Shown here piece by piece: positions 8,086-16,122 of a DNA stretch of 64,000 nt. Each line of letters opens with the position of its first letter. The first letter of the stretch is position 1. The DNA comes from Azospirillum tabaci (GTDB taxonomy: Bacteria > Pseudomonadota > Alphaproteobacteria > Azospirillales > Azospirillaceae): the NCBI RefSeq assembly GCF_014596085.1, contig NZ_JACCJY010000005.1, forward strand, positions 62,001 through 126,000, read 5' to 3'. The translations under genes and the position numbers were made by a program. The notes beneath the pieces are model-generated. The model searched no databases. It was not told where the DNA came from and saw nothing but the letters and a program-made list of their open reading frames with translations.

Positions 8086-8165
8086 GCTCACCGAGTTGAG
8101 CAGGGCAGGCAAAAAAAACGAAGCAGCAGAGGGCCGCTCGCACCACGGGCGGCCCTTACCTTTTT
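8086..8165 (+). promoter_or_regulatory. Attenuator-like leader of metY
   Basis: A small hairpin (GCTCA 8086-8090 with TGAGC 8097-8101) is followed by an A-run, then a second hairpin (GGGCCGC 8131-8137 with GCGGCCC 8149-8155). TTACC and TTTTT lead directly into the metY Shine-Dalgarno. The second hairpin looks like an intrinsic terminator placed before the gene. I could not fit the SAM-II riboswitch consensus that often precedes alphaproteobacterial methionine genes. Confidence 0.45.
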
Positions 8166-8178
8166 CAGGGGGAAGGGA

Positions 8179-9489
8179 ATGGCCGACGCCAAGTTCCTCA
8201 AGTTCGACACGCTGAGCCTGCACGCCGGCCAGCGGCCCGACCCGGCCACCGGGGCGCGGGCGGTGCCGATCTATCAGTCCACGTCCTACGTCTTCGACGA
8301 CACTGACCACGCCGCCTCGCTGTTCAACCTGGAACGGCCGGGGCACATCTACTCCCGCATCTCCAACCCCACGGTGGCGGTGCTGGAGGAACGGCTGGCG
8401 GCTCTGGACGGCGGCGTCGGCGCGGTCTGCACGTCCAGCGGCCAGGCGGCGCTGACGCTCGCCATCATGACGCTGATGGACGCGGGCGGGCACATCGTCG
8501 CCTCCTCCTCGATCTACGGCGGCAGCCGCAACCTGCTGGCCTACACGCTGCCGCGATTCGGCATCACCACGACCTTCGTCAATCCGCGCGACCTCGACGG
8601 TTTCCGCGCGGCGATCCGGCCGGAGACGCGGCTGCTGTTCGGCGAGGTGTTGGGCAATCCGGGGCTGGAGGTGCTGGACATCCCCAGCCTGTCGGCCATC
8701 GCGCATGAGGCCGGGCTGCCGCTGATGGTCGATGCGACCTTCGTCACGCCCTATCTGTGCAAGCCGCTGAGTTTCGGCGCCGATCTGGTCATGCATTCCT
8801 GCACCAAGTGGCTGGCCGGGCACGGCGTCGCCATCGGCGGGGTGGTCATCGACGGCGGCACCTTCGACTGGGAGGCGTCCGGCAAGTTCCCGACCCTGAC
8901 CGAGCCCTACGCCGGCTATCACGGCATCGACTTCGCGGAGGAGTACGGGCCGGCGGCCTTCATCATGCGCGCCCGCGCCGAGGGCCTGCGCGATTTCGGC
9001 GCCTGCATGAGCCCAATGAACGCCTTCCAGATCCTCCAAGGCGTGGAGACCCTGCCGCTGCGCATGAAGGGCCACATCCACAACACCCGCAAGGTGCTGG
9101 GCTTCCTCGAATCGGAGGCTTACGCGGAGAACGGCAGCGTCGCCTGGGTCACCCATCCGGAACTGCCCGACCACCCCGACCACCGGCTGCGCGCCCAGCT
9201 CCTGCCGCACGGCGCCGGGTCCATCATCTCCTTCGGCATCAAGGGCGGGCGGGCGGCCGGACGGCGCTTCATCGAGAAGCTGGCGCTGTTCTCCCACCTC
9301 GCCAACGTCGGCGACGCCAAGTCGCTGGTCATCCATCCCGCCAGCACCACCCACGCCCAGCTCGACGCCGAGGCGCTCGCCGCCGCCGGGGTGGGGGAGG
9401 ACATGATCCGCCTGTCCATCGGGCTGGAGGATTGCGACGACCTGATCGACGATCTGCGCCAGGCGCTGCGCGCCGCCACCAAGGCGTGA
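8179..9489 (+). CDS. metY: O-acetylhomoserine sulfhydrylase, PLP enzyme of the Cys/Met family
   Basis: This 436-residue enzyme belongs to the trans-sulfuration family. It probably makes homocysteine from O-acetylhomoserine and sulfide in methionine synthesis. It starts with FDTLSLHAGQRPDPATGARAVPIYQSTSYVF and has the PLP ring-stacking SSIYGGS segment. The Schiff-base lysine is K210 in VMHSCTKWLAGHG. The length and the long insertion after residue 230 favour the MetY-type sulfhydrylase over cystathionine synthase. GGGGGAAGGG precedes the ATG. A terminator-like leader hairpin suggests regulation by attenuation. An alpha/beta hydrolase gene follows after 10 bp. Confidence 0.9.
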   Translation: MADAKFLKFDTLSLHAGQRPDPATGARAVPIYQSTSYVFDDTDHAASLFNLERPGHIYSRISNPTVAVLEERLAALDGGVGAVCTSSGQAALTLAIMTLMDAGGHIVASSSIYGGSRNLLAYTLPRFGITTTFVNPRDLDGFRAAIRPETRLLFGEVLGNPGLEVLDIPSLSAIAHEAGLPLMVDATFVTPYLCKPLSFGADLVMHSCTKWLAGHGVAIGGVVIDGGTFDWEASGKFPTLTEPYAGYHGIDFAEEYGPAAFIMRARAEGLRDFGACMSPMNAFQILQGVETLPLRMKGHIHNTRKVLGFLESEAYAENGSVAWVTHPELPDHPDHRLRAQLLPHGAGSIISFGIKGGRAAGRRFIEKLALFSHLANVGDAKSLVIHPASTTHAQLDAEALAAAGVGEDMIRLSIGLEDCDDLIDDLRQALRAATKA

Positions 9490-9499
9490 GGAGGCTGTC

Positions 9500-10297
9500 A
9501 TGGAACTGACCGTCAAGGGCCAAGCCGTCTACGCCCACACCGGCGGACGGCCCTTCGATCCGGCGCGGCCGGTGATCGTGCTGATTCACGGCGCCGGCAT
9601 GGACCACACGGTGTGGAGCCTGCAAAGCCGCTACCTCGCCCATCACGGGCGGTCGGTCCTGGCGGTGGATCTGCCCGGCCATGGCCGTTCGGCCGGGACG
9701 CCGCTTCCCTCCATCGAGGAGTTGGCGGACTGGATCGTGGCTTTGCTGGACGCCGCGGGTGTGGCGAAGGCCGCGCTCGCCGGCCATTCCATGGGCGCTC
9801 TGGTGGCTTTGGAAACGGCGGCGCGGCATGGCGACCGCGTCGAATCGCTGGCCCTGTTGGGGGTGGCGGAGACGATGCCGGTCCATCCCGACCTGCTGGC
9901 CGCCGCCGCGCTGAACGACCCGTCCGCCATCGAGCTGGTCATCGGCTGGGGGCACGGGCCGCGCGGTCATGTTGGCGGTGCGGCGGCTCCGGGGCTGTCG
10001 CTGGTTCCCGGTGGGCGGCGGTTGATGCAGCGAGCGCGGCCCGGTGTGCTGGGCGTCGATCTGGGCGCCTGCAACGCCTACGTCCGGGGCGGCGAGGCGG
10101 CTGCGGCGGTGTCCTGCCCGGCGCTCTTCCTGCTGGGTGGAGTCGACCGTATGACTCCGGCGAAATCCGGCAAGGCGCTTGCCGCCAAAGTTCGTGGATC
10201 TGAAGTTATTCTGCTGTCTGGCATAGGCCATATGGTTATGACGGAAGCACCAAACGCAGCCACAGATGCATTCGCCGCTCGATTTTCTGCGTTCTGA
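9500..10297 (+). CDS. Alpha/beta hydrolase
   Basis: This 265-residue protein has the alpha/beta-hydrolase plan: oxyanion segment VLIHGAGMDHTVW near residue 29, DLPGHGRSAG at 57-66, the nucleophile elbow GHSMG with Ser97, and a late acid/base pair in GGVDRMTP and GIGHMVMTEAP. Esterase, lipase or haloperoxidase-like activity is possible, but the substrate is unknown. It follows metY by 10 bp with AGGAGG before the ATG, so both are probably on one mRNA. That does not make it a methionine enzyme: homoserine acyltransferases of this fold are clearly longer. Confidence 0.85.
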   Translation: MELTVKGQAVYAHTGGRPFDPARPVIVLIHGAGMDHTVWSLQSRYLAHHGRSVLAVDLPGHGRSAGTPLPSIEELADWIVALLDAAGVAKAALAGHSMGALVALETAARHGDRVESLALLGVAETMPVHPDLLAAAALNDPSAIELVIGWGHGPRGHVGGAAAPGLSLVPGGRRLMQRARPGVLGVDLGACNAYVRGGEAAAAVSCPALFLLGGVDRMTPAKSGKALAAKVRGSEVILLSGIGHMVMTEAPNAATDAFAARFSAF

Positions 10298-10395
10298 ATC
10301 TGCTATTTCTTCACTGATTACAATGGCGTCATGAATCGTTAACGGGTTCGCGTCTTACTGTTCTGCACTGGAGTGGCGATGCGGAATGGTGAGCT

Positions 10396-12288
10396 GTGCG
10401 GAGTCTTGAGCGGTATGTTCATGCCCTGATGGCGAATGCTGGCGATGTCGTCGCGGTGGTGGCGCCGGACGGCCGGTTCGCCGATGTGGGAGCTGCGTCG
10501 TTGCGCGTGCTTGGCATTCCACCGGAGTCGCTGCTGGGCACAGCCGCGCTGGACTGCGTCCATCCGGATGACCGGGAGGAGGTCGCCCGGTGCCTCGCCC
10601 GACGCGGCCGCGGGGCATCCACCGACCCCATCGGCCCGTTCGCCTGCCGGCTGCGCCACGCGGCCGGTGGCTGGCGGCACGCGGAAGTGACGTCGCAAAA
10701 CCGGTTGGACGACCCTGACGTCAGGGGGATCGTCCTCAACGTCCGCGACGTGACCGACCGGGTGGAGGCCGAACAGCGGCTGCGGGCCAGTGAAGCGCGT
10801 TACCAGACGCTGACCCGCTCCGCCCCGGTCGGCATTTTCCAGACGGACCGGGACGGCGGCATCGTCTTCGCCAACCCCCGCTTTGCCGCCATCACCGGGC
10901 TGTCGCCGGACGCGCTCCCCGGTCATGGCTGGCGCGCCGTCCTGCATCCGGACGACCGCGCGCGTCTGGAGGAGGATTGGGCGGAGGCCGTGGCGTCGGG
11001 GCAACCGCTTCTGCTGAATCTGCGCTTCTGCGGGCCGGATGGCGGGGTCGCCTTCGCCCTGTGCCAGGGCTCGCCACTGACCGAGGCGGACGGGCGGGTG
11101 CAGGGTTGGGTCGGCACGCTGACCGACATGACCGAATATGTGCGGACCGCCGACGCGCTCCTGATGGCGGAAGCCCGGACCAACGCCATCGTGGACGCCG
11201 CCGCCGACGCCATCGTCACCATGGACGGAGAGGGGATCGTCCACAGCTTCAACCCGGCGGCGGAGGCGATGTTCGGCGTTCCGGCTGCGGACATGCTGTG
11301 GAGCCGTATCGACCGGCTGATCCCGGACATCGGCGCGCTTCTTCAGGATGGCGGCCTGGCTGTTTACCAGCCGGGTGGTGAGGCCCGCGGCGCCGGGGCC
11401 GTGCGCGAAGCCGTCGCGGTGCGGGGCGGCGACGGCAGCCGCTTTCCCATCGAAGTGTCGGTCAGCGCGGTCGAGACGGGCGGGCGCCGCGTCTTCACCG
11501 GCATCATCCGCGACATCACCGCGCGCAAGCGGACCGAAAGCGACCTGATCGCCGCGAAGGAAGCCGCCGAATCGGCGGACCGCGCGAAGTCGACCTTCCT
11601 CCAAGTCATGAGCCATGAGCTGAGGACTCCGCTGAACGCGGTCATCGGCTTCGCCCAGGTGATCGAAATGCGTCTGCTCGGCGCGGGCGAGGTGGACCGC
11701 TACATCGACTATGCCGGGTCGATCCGCCAGTCGGGCGAGCATTTGCTGGCGATCATCGACGACATCCTGGACATCACCACCATCGAGGCCGGCGGGCTGC
11801 GGTTGAACGAAACCCCCATCGATCCGTCCGCCCTGGTGGGGGAGGCCCTCAATCTCGTCGCCATCCAGTCGGGCAAACGCGGCGTGCCGATCCACATCGA
11901 CCTGCAGGATGGCCTGCCGATGCTGTCCGGCGACGCGCTGCGCCTGCGGCAGGTGCTGGTGAACCTGCTGTCGAACGCCGTCAAATTCTCCAATCCCGGT
12001 GAAACCGCCCTCATCCGCGCAGGCCGCGGAAACGACGGCGGGCTGGAGTTGTCGGTGACGGACACCGGAATCGGCATCGCGGCGGAGGATCTGCCGAAGG
12101 CGATGACCCCCTTCGTCCAGGTGGATCAGTCGATGGCGCGGCGCTACGAGGGAATGGGGCTCGGTCTGTCCATCTCGAAACGGCTGGTGGAGGCGCATGG
12201 CGGCACGCTGCGCATCGACAGCGCGCCGGGGCAGGGGACCACGGTGACCGTTGTCTTGCCGCCGGACCGGGTGATCGGCGGCGCATGA
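10396..12288 (+). CDS. PAS-domain sensor histidine kinase (soluble)
   Basis: This 630-residue kinase has no membrane segment. Three PAS domains (about residues 8-125, 130-255 and 260-385) precede HisKA with the phospho-acceptor histidine near 407 in FLQVMSHELRTPLNAVIGF. The HATPase_c domain has the N box LVNLLSNAVKFS, the G1 box VTDTGIGIAAEDL and the G2 box GMGLGLSISKRLVEAHGG. The GTG at 10396 keeps the helix (RSLERYVHALMANA) that normally leads a PAS domain; an ATG at 10429 is the alternative. No response regulator adjoins it, so it is an orphan kinase. PAS sensors of this kind commonly sense redox, oxygen or small ligands. Confidence 0.88.
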   Translation: MRSLERYVHALMANAGDVVAVVAPDGRFADVGAASLRVLGIPPESLLGTAALDCVHPDDREEVARCLARRGRGASTDPIGPFACRLRHAAGGWRHAEVTSQNRLDDPDVRGIVLNVRDVTDRVEAEQRLRASEARYQTLTRSAPVGIFQTDRDGGIVFANPRFAAITGLSPDALPGHGWRAVLHPDDRARLEEDWAEAVASGQPLLLNLRFCGPDGGVAFALCQGSPLTEADGRVQGWVGTLTDMTEYVRTADALLMAEARTNAIVDAAADAIVTMDGEGIVHSFNPAAEAMFGVPAADMLWSRIDRLIPDIGALLQDGGLAVYQPGGEARGAGAVREAVAVRGGDGSRFPIEVSVSAVETGGRRVFTGIIRDITARKRTESDLIAAKEAAESADRAKSTFLQVMSHELRTPLNAVIGFAQVIEMRLLGAGEVDRYIDYAGSIRQSGEHLLAIIDDILDITTIEAGGLRLNETPIDPSALVGEALNLVAIQSGKRGVPIHIDLQDGLPMLSGDALRLRQVLVNLLSNAVKFSNPGETALIRAGRGNDGGLELSVTDTGIGIAAEDLPKAMTPFVQVDQSMARRYEGMGLGLSISKRLVEAHGGTLRIDSAPGQGTTVTVVLPPDRVIGGA

Positions 12289-12321
12289 CGAGGGCGGCGA
12301 CGGTTCGCTGCGAACGCAGAA

Positions 12322-12349
12322 ACGGCGCCCAGGTTTCCCTGGGCGCCGT
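12322..12349. terminator. Hairpin between the histidine kinase and hsp20
   Basis: ACGGCGCCCAGG (12322-12333) pairs perfectly with CCTGGGCGCCGT (12338-12349) around TTTC. It sits between two convergent stop codons, so it can end both transcripts. There is no clear T-run on either side, so termination efficiency is uncertain. Confidence 0.65.
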
Positions 12350-12371
12350 GCGGACGCGTGGAGGTTTGCGG

Positions 12372-12833
12372 TTAGGCGGCCTGCTGGGTCAGCGCGGGCT
12401 TCGCCGTGCCGTTGGTGCCGATCTGAATGGTCCGCGGCTTCATCGTTTCCGGAACCTCGCGCACCAGATCGATGTGGAGCAGCCCGTTCAGCAGATTGGC
12501 GTTGCCCACCTTGATGAAGTCGGCAAGCTGAAAGCGGCGCTCGAAAGCGCGGCCGGCAATACCCCGGTAGAGGAATTGGCCGGTCTCCTGTTCCTTCTTA
12601 GCTTTCCCTGTGACCACCAAAGAGTTCTGCTGAGCGGTGATCTCCAGGTCCTCCGGGCCAAAGCCGGCGACGGCCATGGTGATCCGGTAAGCGTCGTCGC
12701 CCGTCTTTTCAATGTTGTAGGGCGGGTAGGACGCGGCGGCCTCGTCGCCGGTCATCGCGTTCTCCAGGAGGCGCGAGAGGCGGTCGAACCCGACGGTCGA
12801 ACGGAACAGGGGCGAAAGGTCGTAGGAGCGCAT
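12372..12833 (-). CDS. Small heat shock protein, Hsp20/IbpA family
   Basis: This 153-residue alpha-crystallin-domain chaperone holds unfolding proteins for refolding. The N-terminus MRSYDLSPLFRSTVGFDRL is typical of the class A IbpA/HspH group. The alpha-crystallin domain (about residues 35-130) contains YPPYNIEKTGDDAYRITMAVAGF and the closing GIAGRAFERRFQLADF, followed by an IQIG-like C-terminal motif. The ATG at 12833 follows TTGGAGGA. Upstream is a near-ideal alphaproteobacterial sigma-32 promoter with a duplicated -35 box. The leader can fold, so thermosensing is possible. Confidence 0.93.
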   Translation of the reverse strand: MRSYDLSPLFRSTVGFDRLSRLLENAMTGDEAAASYPPYNIEKTGDDAYRITMAVAGFGPEDLEITAQQNSLVVTGKAKKEQETGQFLYRGIAGRAFERRFQLADFIKVGNANLLNGLLHIDLVREVPETMKPRTIQIGTNGTAKPALTQQAA

Positions 12834-12941
12834 GACATATCCTCCAAAAGAGCGATACAGCGATCGGAGACCACGATCATCGTCGGTCTCCCGGCTTGCG
12901 GTGTCGGCGAACCCCAACTGGGCGTCCGCCGACACCGCGAC

Positions 12942-12969
12942 AGATAAGCGAGCGTCCCGGCCGTTCAAG
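12942..12969 (-). promoter_or_regulatory. Sigma-32 (RpoH) promoter of hsp20
   Basis: Read on the minus strand: CTTG (12969-12966), 17 bp, then CTTATCT (12948-12942). This matches the alphaproteobacterial RpoH pattern CTTG-N17/18-CYTATNT. The expected start near 12935 gives a leader of about 100 nt. A second CTTGAA lies 15 bp further upstream, in a perfect 15-bp tandem repeat (12959-12973 and 12974-12988). Confidence 0.8.
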
Positions 12970-13127
12970 AGGGGGCCGTTCAAGAGGGCGCTTTTTGAAA
13001 ATCGCCGGGCCGGGCCGCCACCGTCCACAGGGCGGACGGCAGGGGCCCGCGAGCGCTCATCGATTGTTAATCAGTTGCGGCGAGGCTCGGAATCGGGCCT
13101 CTCGGCCGCGGGAGGGGTACGGCCGTG

Positions 13128-13535
13128 ATGGAAACACCGACCTTCTTCAACGGAACCTACGACGAGACGATGGCGCTGCTCATCGAAGCGCGCAACTACA
13201 TCGCCTATCACGACGCCGTCAGCCATCGGGCGCTGCCGCCCCAGGTCCGGCTCCAGATCTCGTACGAATCCATGCGGGTGACCAGCCGCCTGACCCAGGT
13301 CATGGCATGGCTGCTGGCGCAAAAGGCCGTCCATGCCGGGGAAATGACCCGCGAGCAGGCGGCGAGCGAAGACTTCGCGCTGTCGGGCGGGGACATCTGC
13401 ACCGATCCCTCCGGCCCCGACAACGAGCAATTGCCAGAGGGGCTGCGCAGCCTTCTGGAGCGCAGCCACCGGCTCTACATGCGCGTCGCCCGCTTGGACG
13501 AGCGCGCCCGCGATGCGGTGGCGCTGGCCGGCTGA
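13128..13535 (+). CDS. rcdA: RcdA-like adaptor of CtrA proteolysis (DUF1465)
   Basis: This 135-residue helical protein matches the DUF1465 family, founded by Caulobacter RcdA, the adaptor that helps ClpXP degrade CtrA and other cell-cycle proteins. Recognisable parts are TFFNGTYDETMALLIEARNYIAYHD, the region ISYESMRVTSRLTQVMAWLLAQKAV, and a C-terminal helix LRSLLERSHRLYMRVARLDE. The ATG at 13128 is preferred over the GTG one codon before it; GGGAGGGG at 13109-13116 precedes it. It is divergent from hsp20. A single TTAA half-site (13076-13079) lies about 50 bp upstream, but no full CtrA box. Confidence 0.85.
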   Translation: METPTFFNGTYDETMALLIEARNYIAYHDAVSHRALPPQVRLQISYESMRVTSRLTQVMAWLLAQKAVHAGEMTREQAASEDFALSGGDICTDPSGPDNEQLPEGLRSLLERSHRLYMRVARLDERARDAVALAG

Positions 13536-13596
13536 GGCGAGAACGGCCGCGACCTGCGGCCTCATCAAGTCCCGCAAACCAAGGCCCGCGAACGCG

Positions 13597-13631
13597 AAAA
13601 GGGCGCCCGGCGAACCGGACGCCCCTTTTCG
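13597..13631. terminator. Bidirectional terminator between rcdA and rpmE
   Basis: AAAAGGGCGCCCGG pairs with CCGGACGCCCCTTTT with one bulge and a CGAA loop. A- and T-runs flank both sides. It lies between convergent genes and should stop both transcripts. Confidence 0.85.
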
Positions 13632-13649
13632 TTTTGCGGGCGAAGAAGC

Positions 13650-13874
13650 TTACTTCTTCAGGCCGAAGCTCGCGAAGCGCTTGTTGAACTTGGCGATCTG
13701 GCCGCCCGTGTCCAGCAGCTTCTGCACGCCGGTCCAGGCCGGGTGCGACTTCGGGTCGATGTCGAGGCGCAGCGTATCGCCCGGCTTGCCCATCGTGGAG
13801 CGGGTCTTGAACGTGCTGCCGTCGGTCATCACCACGTTGATCTCGTGGTAGTCGGGATGGATATCAGTCTTCAT
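13650..13874 (-). CDS. rpmE: 50S ribosomal protein L31, zinc-free type
   Basis: This 74-residue protein starts [19 protein letters not shown] and ends [17 protein letters not shown], the standard L31 pattern bridging the two subunits. It lacks the CxxC pairs of zinc-binding L31, so it is the C-minus form usual in Alphaproteobacteria. The start is the ATG at 13874; an in-frame upstream extension has no L31 similarity. It is a single gene ending in a bidirectional terminator. An ABC exporter gene lies divergently upstream. Confidence 0.95.
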   Translation of the reverse strand: MKTDIHPDYHEINVVMTDGSTFKTRSTMGKPGDTLRLDIDPKSHPAWTGVQKLLDTGGQIAKFNKRFASFGLKK

Positions 13875-14208
13875 GGCCGGGGTTCCTGCAAAGCGAGCGC
13901 GGTCTATAGCAAAGCATGCGGCATGATGCAACCGCGTTCCTGCGCCGGAAAGGCAAGCGCTTCCGAACGACCGCAGCTTCGGTGTGCCGCCGCATCATTC
14001 ACCACGGAGACACAGAGGCACTGAGGATTCGCGCGCTTCTGGAACGGGGCGCTGCCGGCCGGAGTCCTGTGTCTCCGTGCCTCAGTGGTTCAATCCTGTG
14101 GCTACACCATACCTTGTTCATAGGTCCCCCTCTTGCTATATGCCGAGCTTGCCCCCGTGCACCGCCTGCACATCGTCCTGCCGCCCGTCCTGCCGCTGGG
14201 GAGCCCCG
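13875..14208. other. Gap between rpmE and the ABC exporter
   Basis: This 334-bp divergent gap holds an imperfect palindromic repeat at 14001-14090 and whatever promoters serve the two genes. An in-frame ATG at 14140 would lengthen the exporter by 23 residues that look non-homologous. No other gene is seen. Confidence 0.5.
14001..14090. repeat. Imperfect long inverted repeat with a 4-bp rhythm
   Basis: The left arm begins ACCACGGAGACACAGAGGCA (14001-14020) and the right arm ends GTGCCTCAGTGGT (14078-14090). They pair over about 24 positions with mismatches roughly every fourth base. CAC and GAG triplets alternate in the left arm. It looks like an intergenic palindromic repeat unit rather than a terminator. 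Confidence 0.5.
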
Positions 14209-16056
14209 GTGTCCCGTCATTCGTCCAAGTCCAATCCGGTCACGTCCGATCGGGTGTCCGAAGGGACGCCCTCCGCCGCAACGCGCCGCCGCAACCTGTC
14301 GCCGCTGCGCCGGCTGTTCCCCTTCCTATGGCCTTACCGGCTGCAGATCCTGGGTGCCATGCTGGCCCTGACCGTGGCCGCCGGGACCGTTCTGGGGCTG
14401 GGGCAAGGGATGCGCGTCCTGGTGGACCAGGGCTTCGTCGCGGGCGATTCGGCGCTGCTCGACCGGGCGCTCCTGGTGCTGCTGGTGGTCATCGTGCTGA
14501 TGGCCGCCTCGACCTTCGGGCGCTTCTATCTGGTGAGCTGGATCGGCGAGCGGGTGGTGGCCGACATCCGCCGCGCCGTCTACAATCATGTGGTGAAGCT
14601 CTCCCCCGGCTTCTTCGAGACGACCAAGACCGGCGAGATCCTGACGCGCCTGACCACCGACACCGAGGTGCTTCAGACCGTGGTCGGCTCCTCCGTCTCG
14701 ATCGCGCTGCGCAACACGCTGATGTTCGTGGGCGGCACGGCGATGCTGCTGGTGACCTCGCCGAAGCTGGCCGGGCTGGTGTTCCTGGGCGTGCCGGTTG
14801 TCATCCTGCCGATCATCATCCTGGGGCGCCGTGTGCGCGCCCTGTCGCGGGCAAGTCAGGACAAGATCGCCGACCTCGGCTCCTTCGTCGAGGAGACGCT
14901 GGGCGCCATCCGCACGATGCAGGCCTACACGCACGAAACCATCGACCGCAGCCTGTTCGGGGCGCGGGTGGAGGACGCCTTCACCACCGCCCGGCGGCGG
15001 GTGACCGTGCGGGCCATCATGACGATGATCGTCATCGTGCTGGTGTTCGGCTCGGTCGGCCTCATCCTGTGGATCGGCGGGCACGACGTGCTGGCCGGCC
15101 GGCTGTCGGTGGGGCAGCTCTCGGCCTTCATCATCTATTCGGTGGTCGTCGCCGGTTCGGTCGGGGCGATCAGCGAAGTGGCCGGCGACCTGCAGCGCGC
15201 CGCCGGCGCCACGGAGCGGCTGTTCGACCTGCTCGACACCGAACCGGAAATCCGCGCCCCGGCCAACCCGCGCGCCCTGCCGGAGCCGGCGCAGGGGGCG
15301 CTGTCCTTCCGCGACGTGCGCTTCCACTACCCGTCGCGGCCGGATTGGGCGGCGCTGAAGGATTTCTCGCTGGAGATCGAACCGGGGGAAACGGTGGCCC
15401 TGGTCGGCCCATCGGGCTCCGGCAAATCCACGGTGTTCCAGCTCCTGTTGCGCTTCTACGACCCGCAGGCCGGATCGGTCGCCCTGGACGGGGTGGACGT
15501 CCGCGACGCCGACCCGGTGGAGGTGCGGCGGCGGCTCGGCCTCGTGGCGCAGGACCCGGTGGTCTTCTCCGCCAACGCCTGGGAGAACATCCGCTACGGG
15601 CGTCCGGACGCGAGCGACGCCGAGGTGCTCGCCGCCGCCGAGGCCGCCCACGCGCTGGAGTTCCTGCAGGCGTTGCCGGAGGGGCTGGACACCTTCCTGG
15701 GAGAGAAGGGCGTGCGGCTGTCCGGCGGCCAGCGCCAGCGCCTGTCCATCGCGCGGGCCATCCTGCGCGACCCGCCGGTGCTGCTGCTCGACGAGGCGAC
15801 CAGCGCGCTCGACGCGGAGAGCGAGCGCATGGTGCAGGACGCGCTGGACAAGCTGATGACCCGGCGCACCACCATCATCATCGCGCACCGGCTGGCGACG
15901 GTCCTGAACGCCGACCGGATCGTGGTGATGGAGCAGGGGCGCGTCGTCGCCACCGGGCGCCACGCCGATCTGGTCCGCGAGGGCGGCCTCTACGCCCGCC
16001 TCGCGGCGCTGCAGTTCGACCGCGCCGCGGACGAGGCCGGGCTGGTCGGCGGGTAA
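14209..16056 (+). CDS. MsbA-like ABC exporter, fused permease and ATPase
   Basis: This 615-residue half-transporter has an N-terminal six-helix ABC membrane domain (about residues 30-310). Its ATPase domain carries Walker A GPSGSGKST, the Q-loop region LVAQDPVVF, signature LSGGQRQR, Walker B VLLLDEAT and the H-loop IIAHRLATV. It should work as a homodimer exporting lipids, drugs or peptides; the substrate is unknown. The GTG at 14209 follows CTGGGGAG and gives normal length; ATG 14140 is an alternative. It is monocistronic and divergent from rpmE. Confidence 0.9.
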   Translation: MSRHSSKSNPVTSDRVSEGTPSAATRRRNLSPLRRLFPFLWPYRLQILGAMLALTVAAGTVLGLGQGMRVLVDQGFVAGDSALLDRALLVLLVVIVLMAASTFGRFYLVSWIGERVVADIRRAVYNHVVKLSPGFFETTKTGEILTRLTTDTEVLQTVVGSSVSIALRNTLMFVGGTAMLLVTSPKLAGLVFLGVPVVILPIIILGRRVRALSRASQDKIADLGSFVEETLGAIRTMQAYTHETIDRSLFGARVEDAFTTARRRVTVRAIMTMIVIVLVFGSVGLILWIGGHDVLAGRLSVGQLSAFIIYSVVVAGSVGAISEVAGDLQRAAGATERLFDLLDTEPEIRAPANPRALPEPAQGALSFRDVRFHYPSRPDWAALKDFSLEIEPGETVALVGPSGSGKSTVFQLLLRFYDPQAGSVALDGVDVRDADPVEVRRRLGLVAQDPVVFSANAWENIRYGRPDASDAEVLAAAEAAHALEFLQALPEGLDTFLGEKGVRLSGGQRQRLSIARAILRDPPVLLLDEATSALDAESERMVQDALDKLMTRRTTIIIAHRLATVLNADRIVVMEQGRVVATGRHADLVREGGLYARLAALQFDRAADEAGLVGG

Positions 16057-16122
16057 GGACCCTCTGCCGCCGTTCGGATGCCGATTCCGGAACCCGTCCG
16101 TGATTGCGGCGGTTGTCGGGCC

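Noticed and set aside
8005..8178. SAM-II riboswitch before metY
   Set aside because: The conserved SAM-II core could not be fitted; only generic hairpins are present.
13076..13079. CtrA site before rcdA
   Set aside because: Only one TTAA half-site is present; the second half at the N7 spacing is CGGC.
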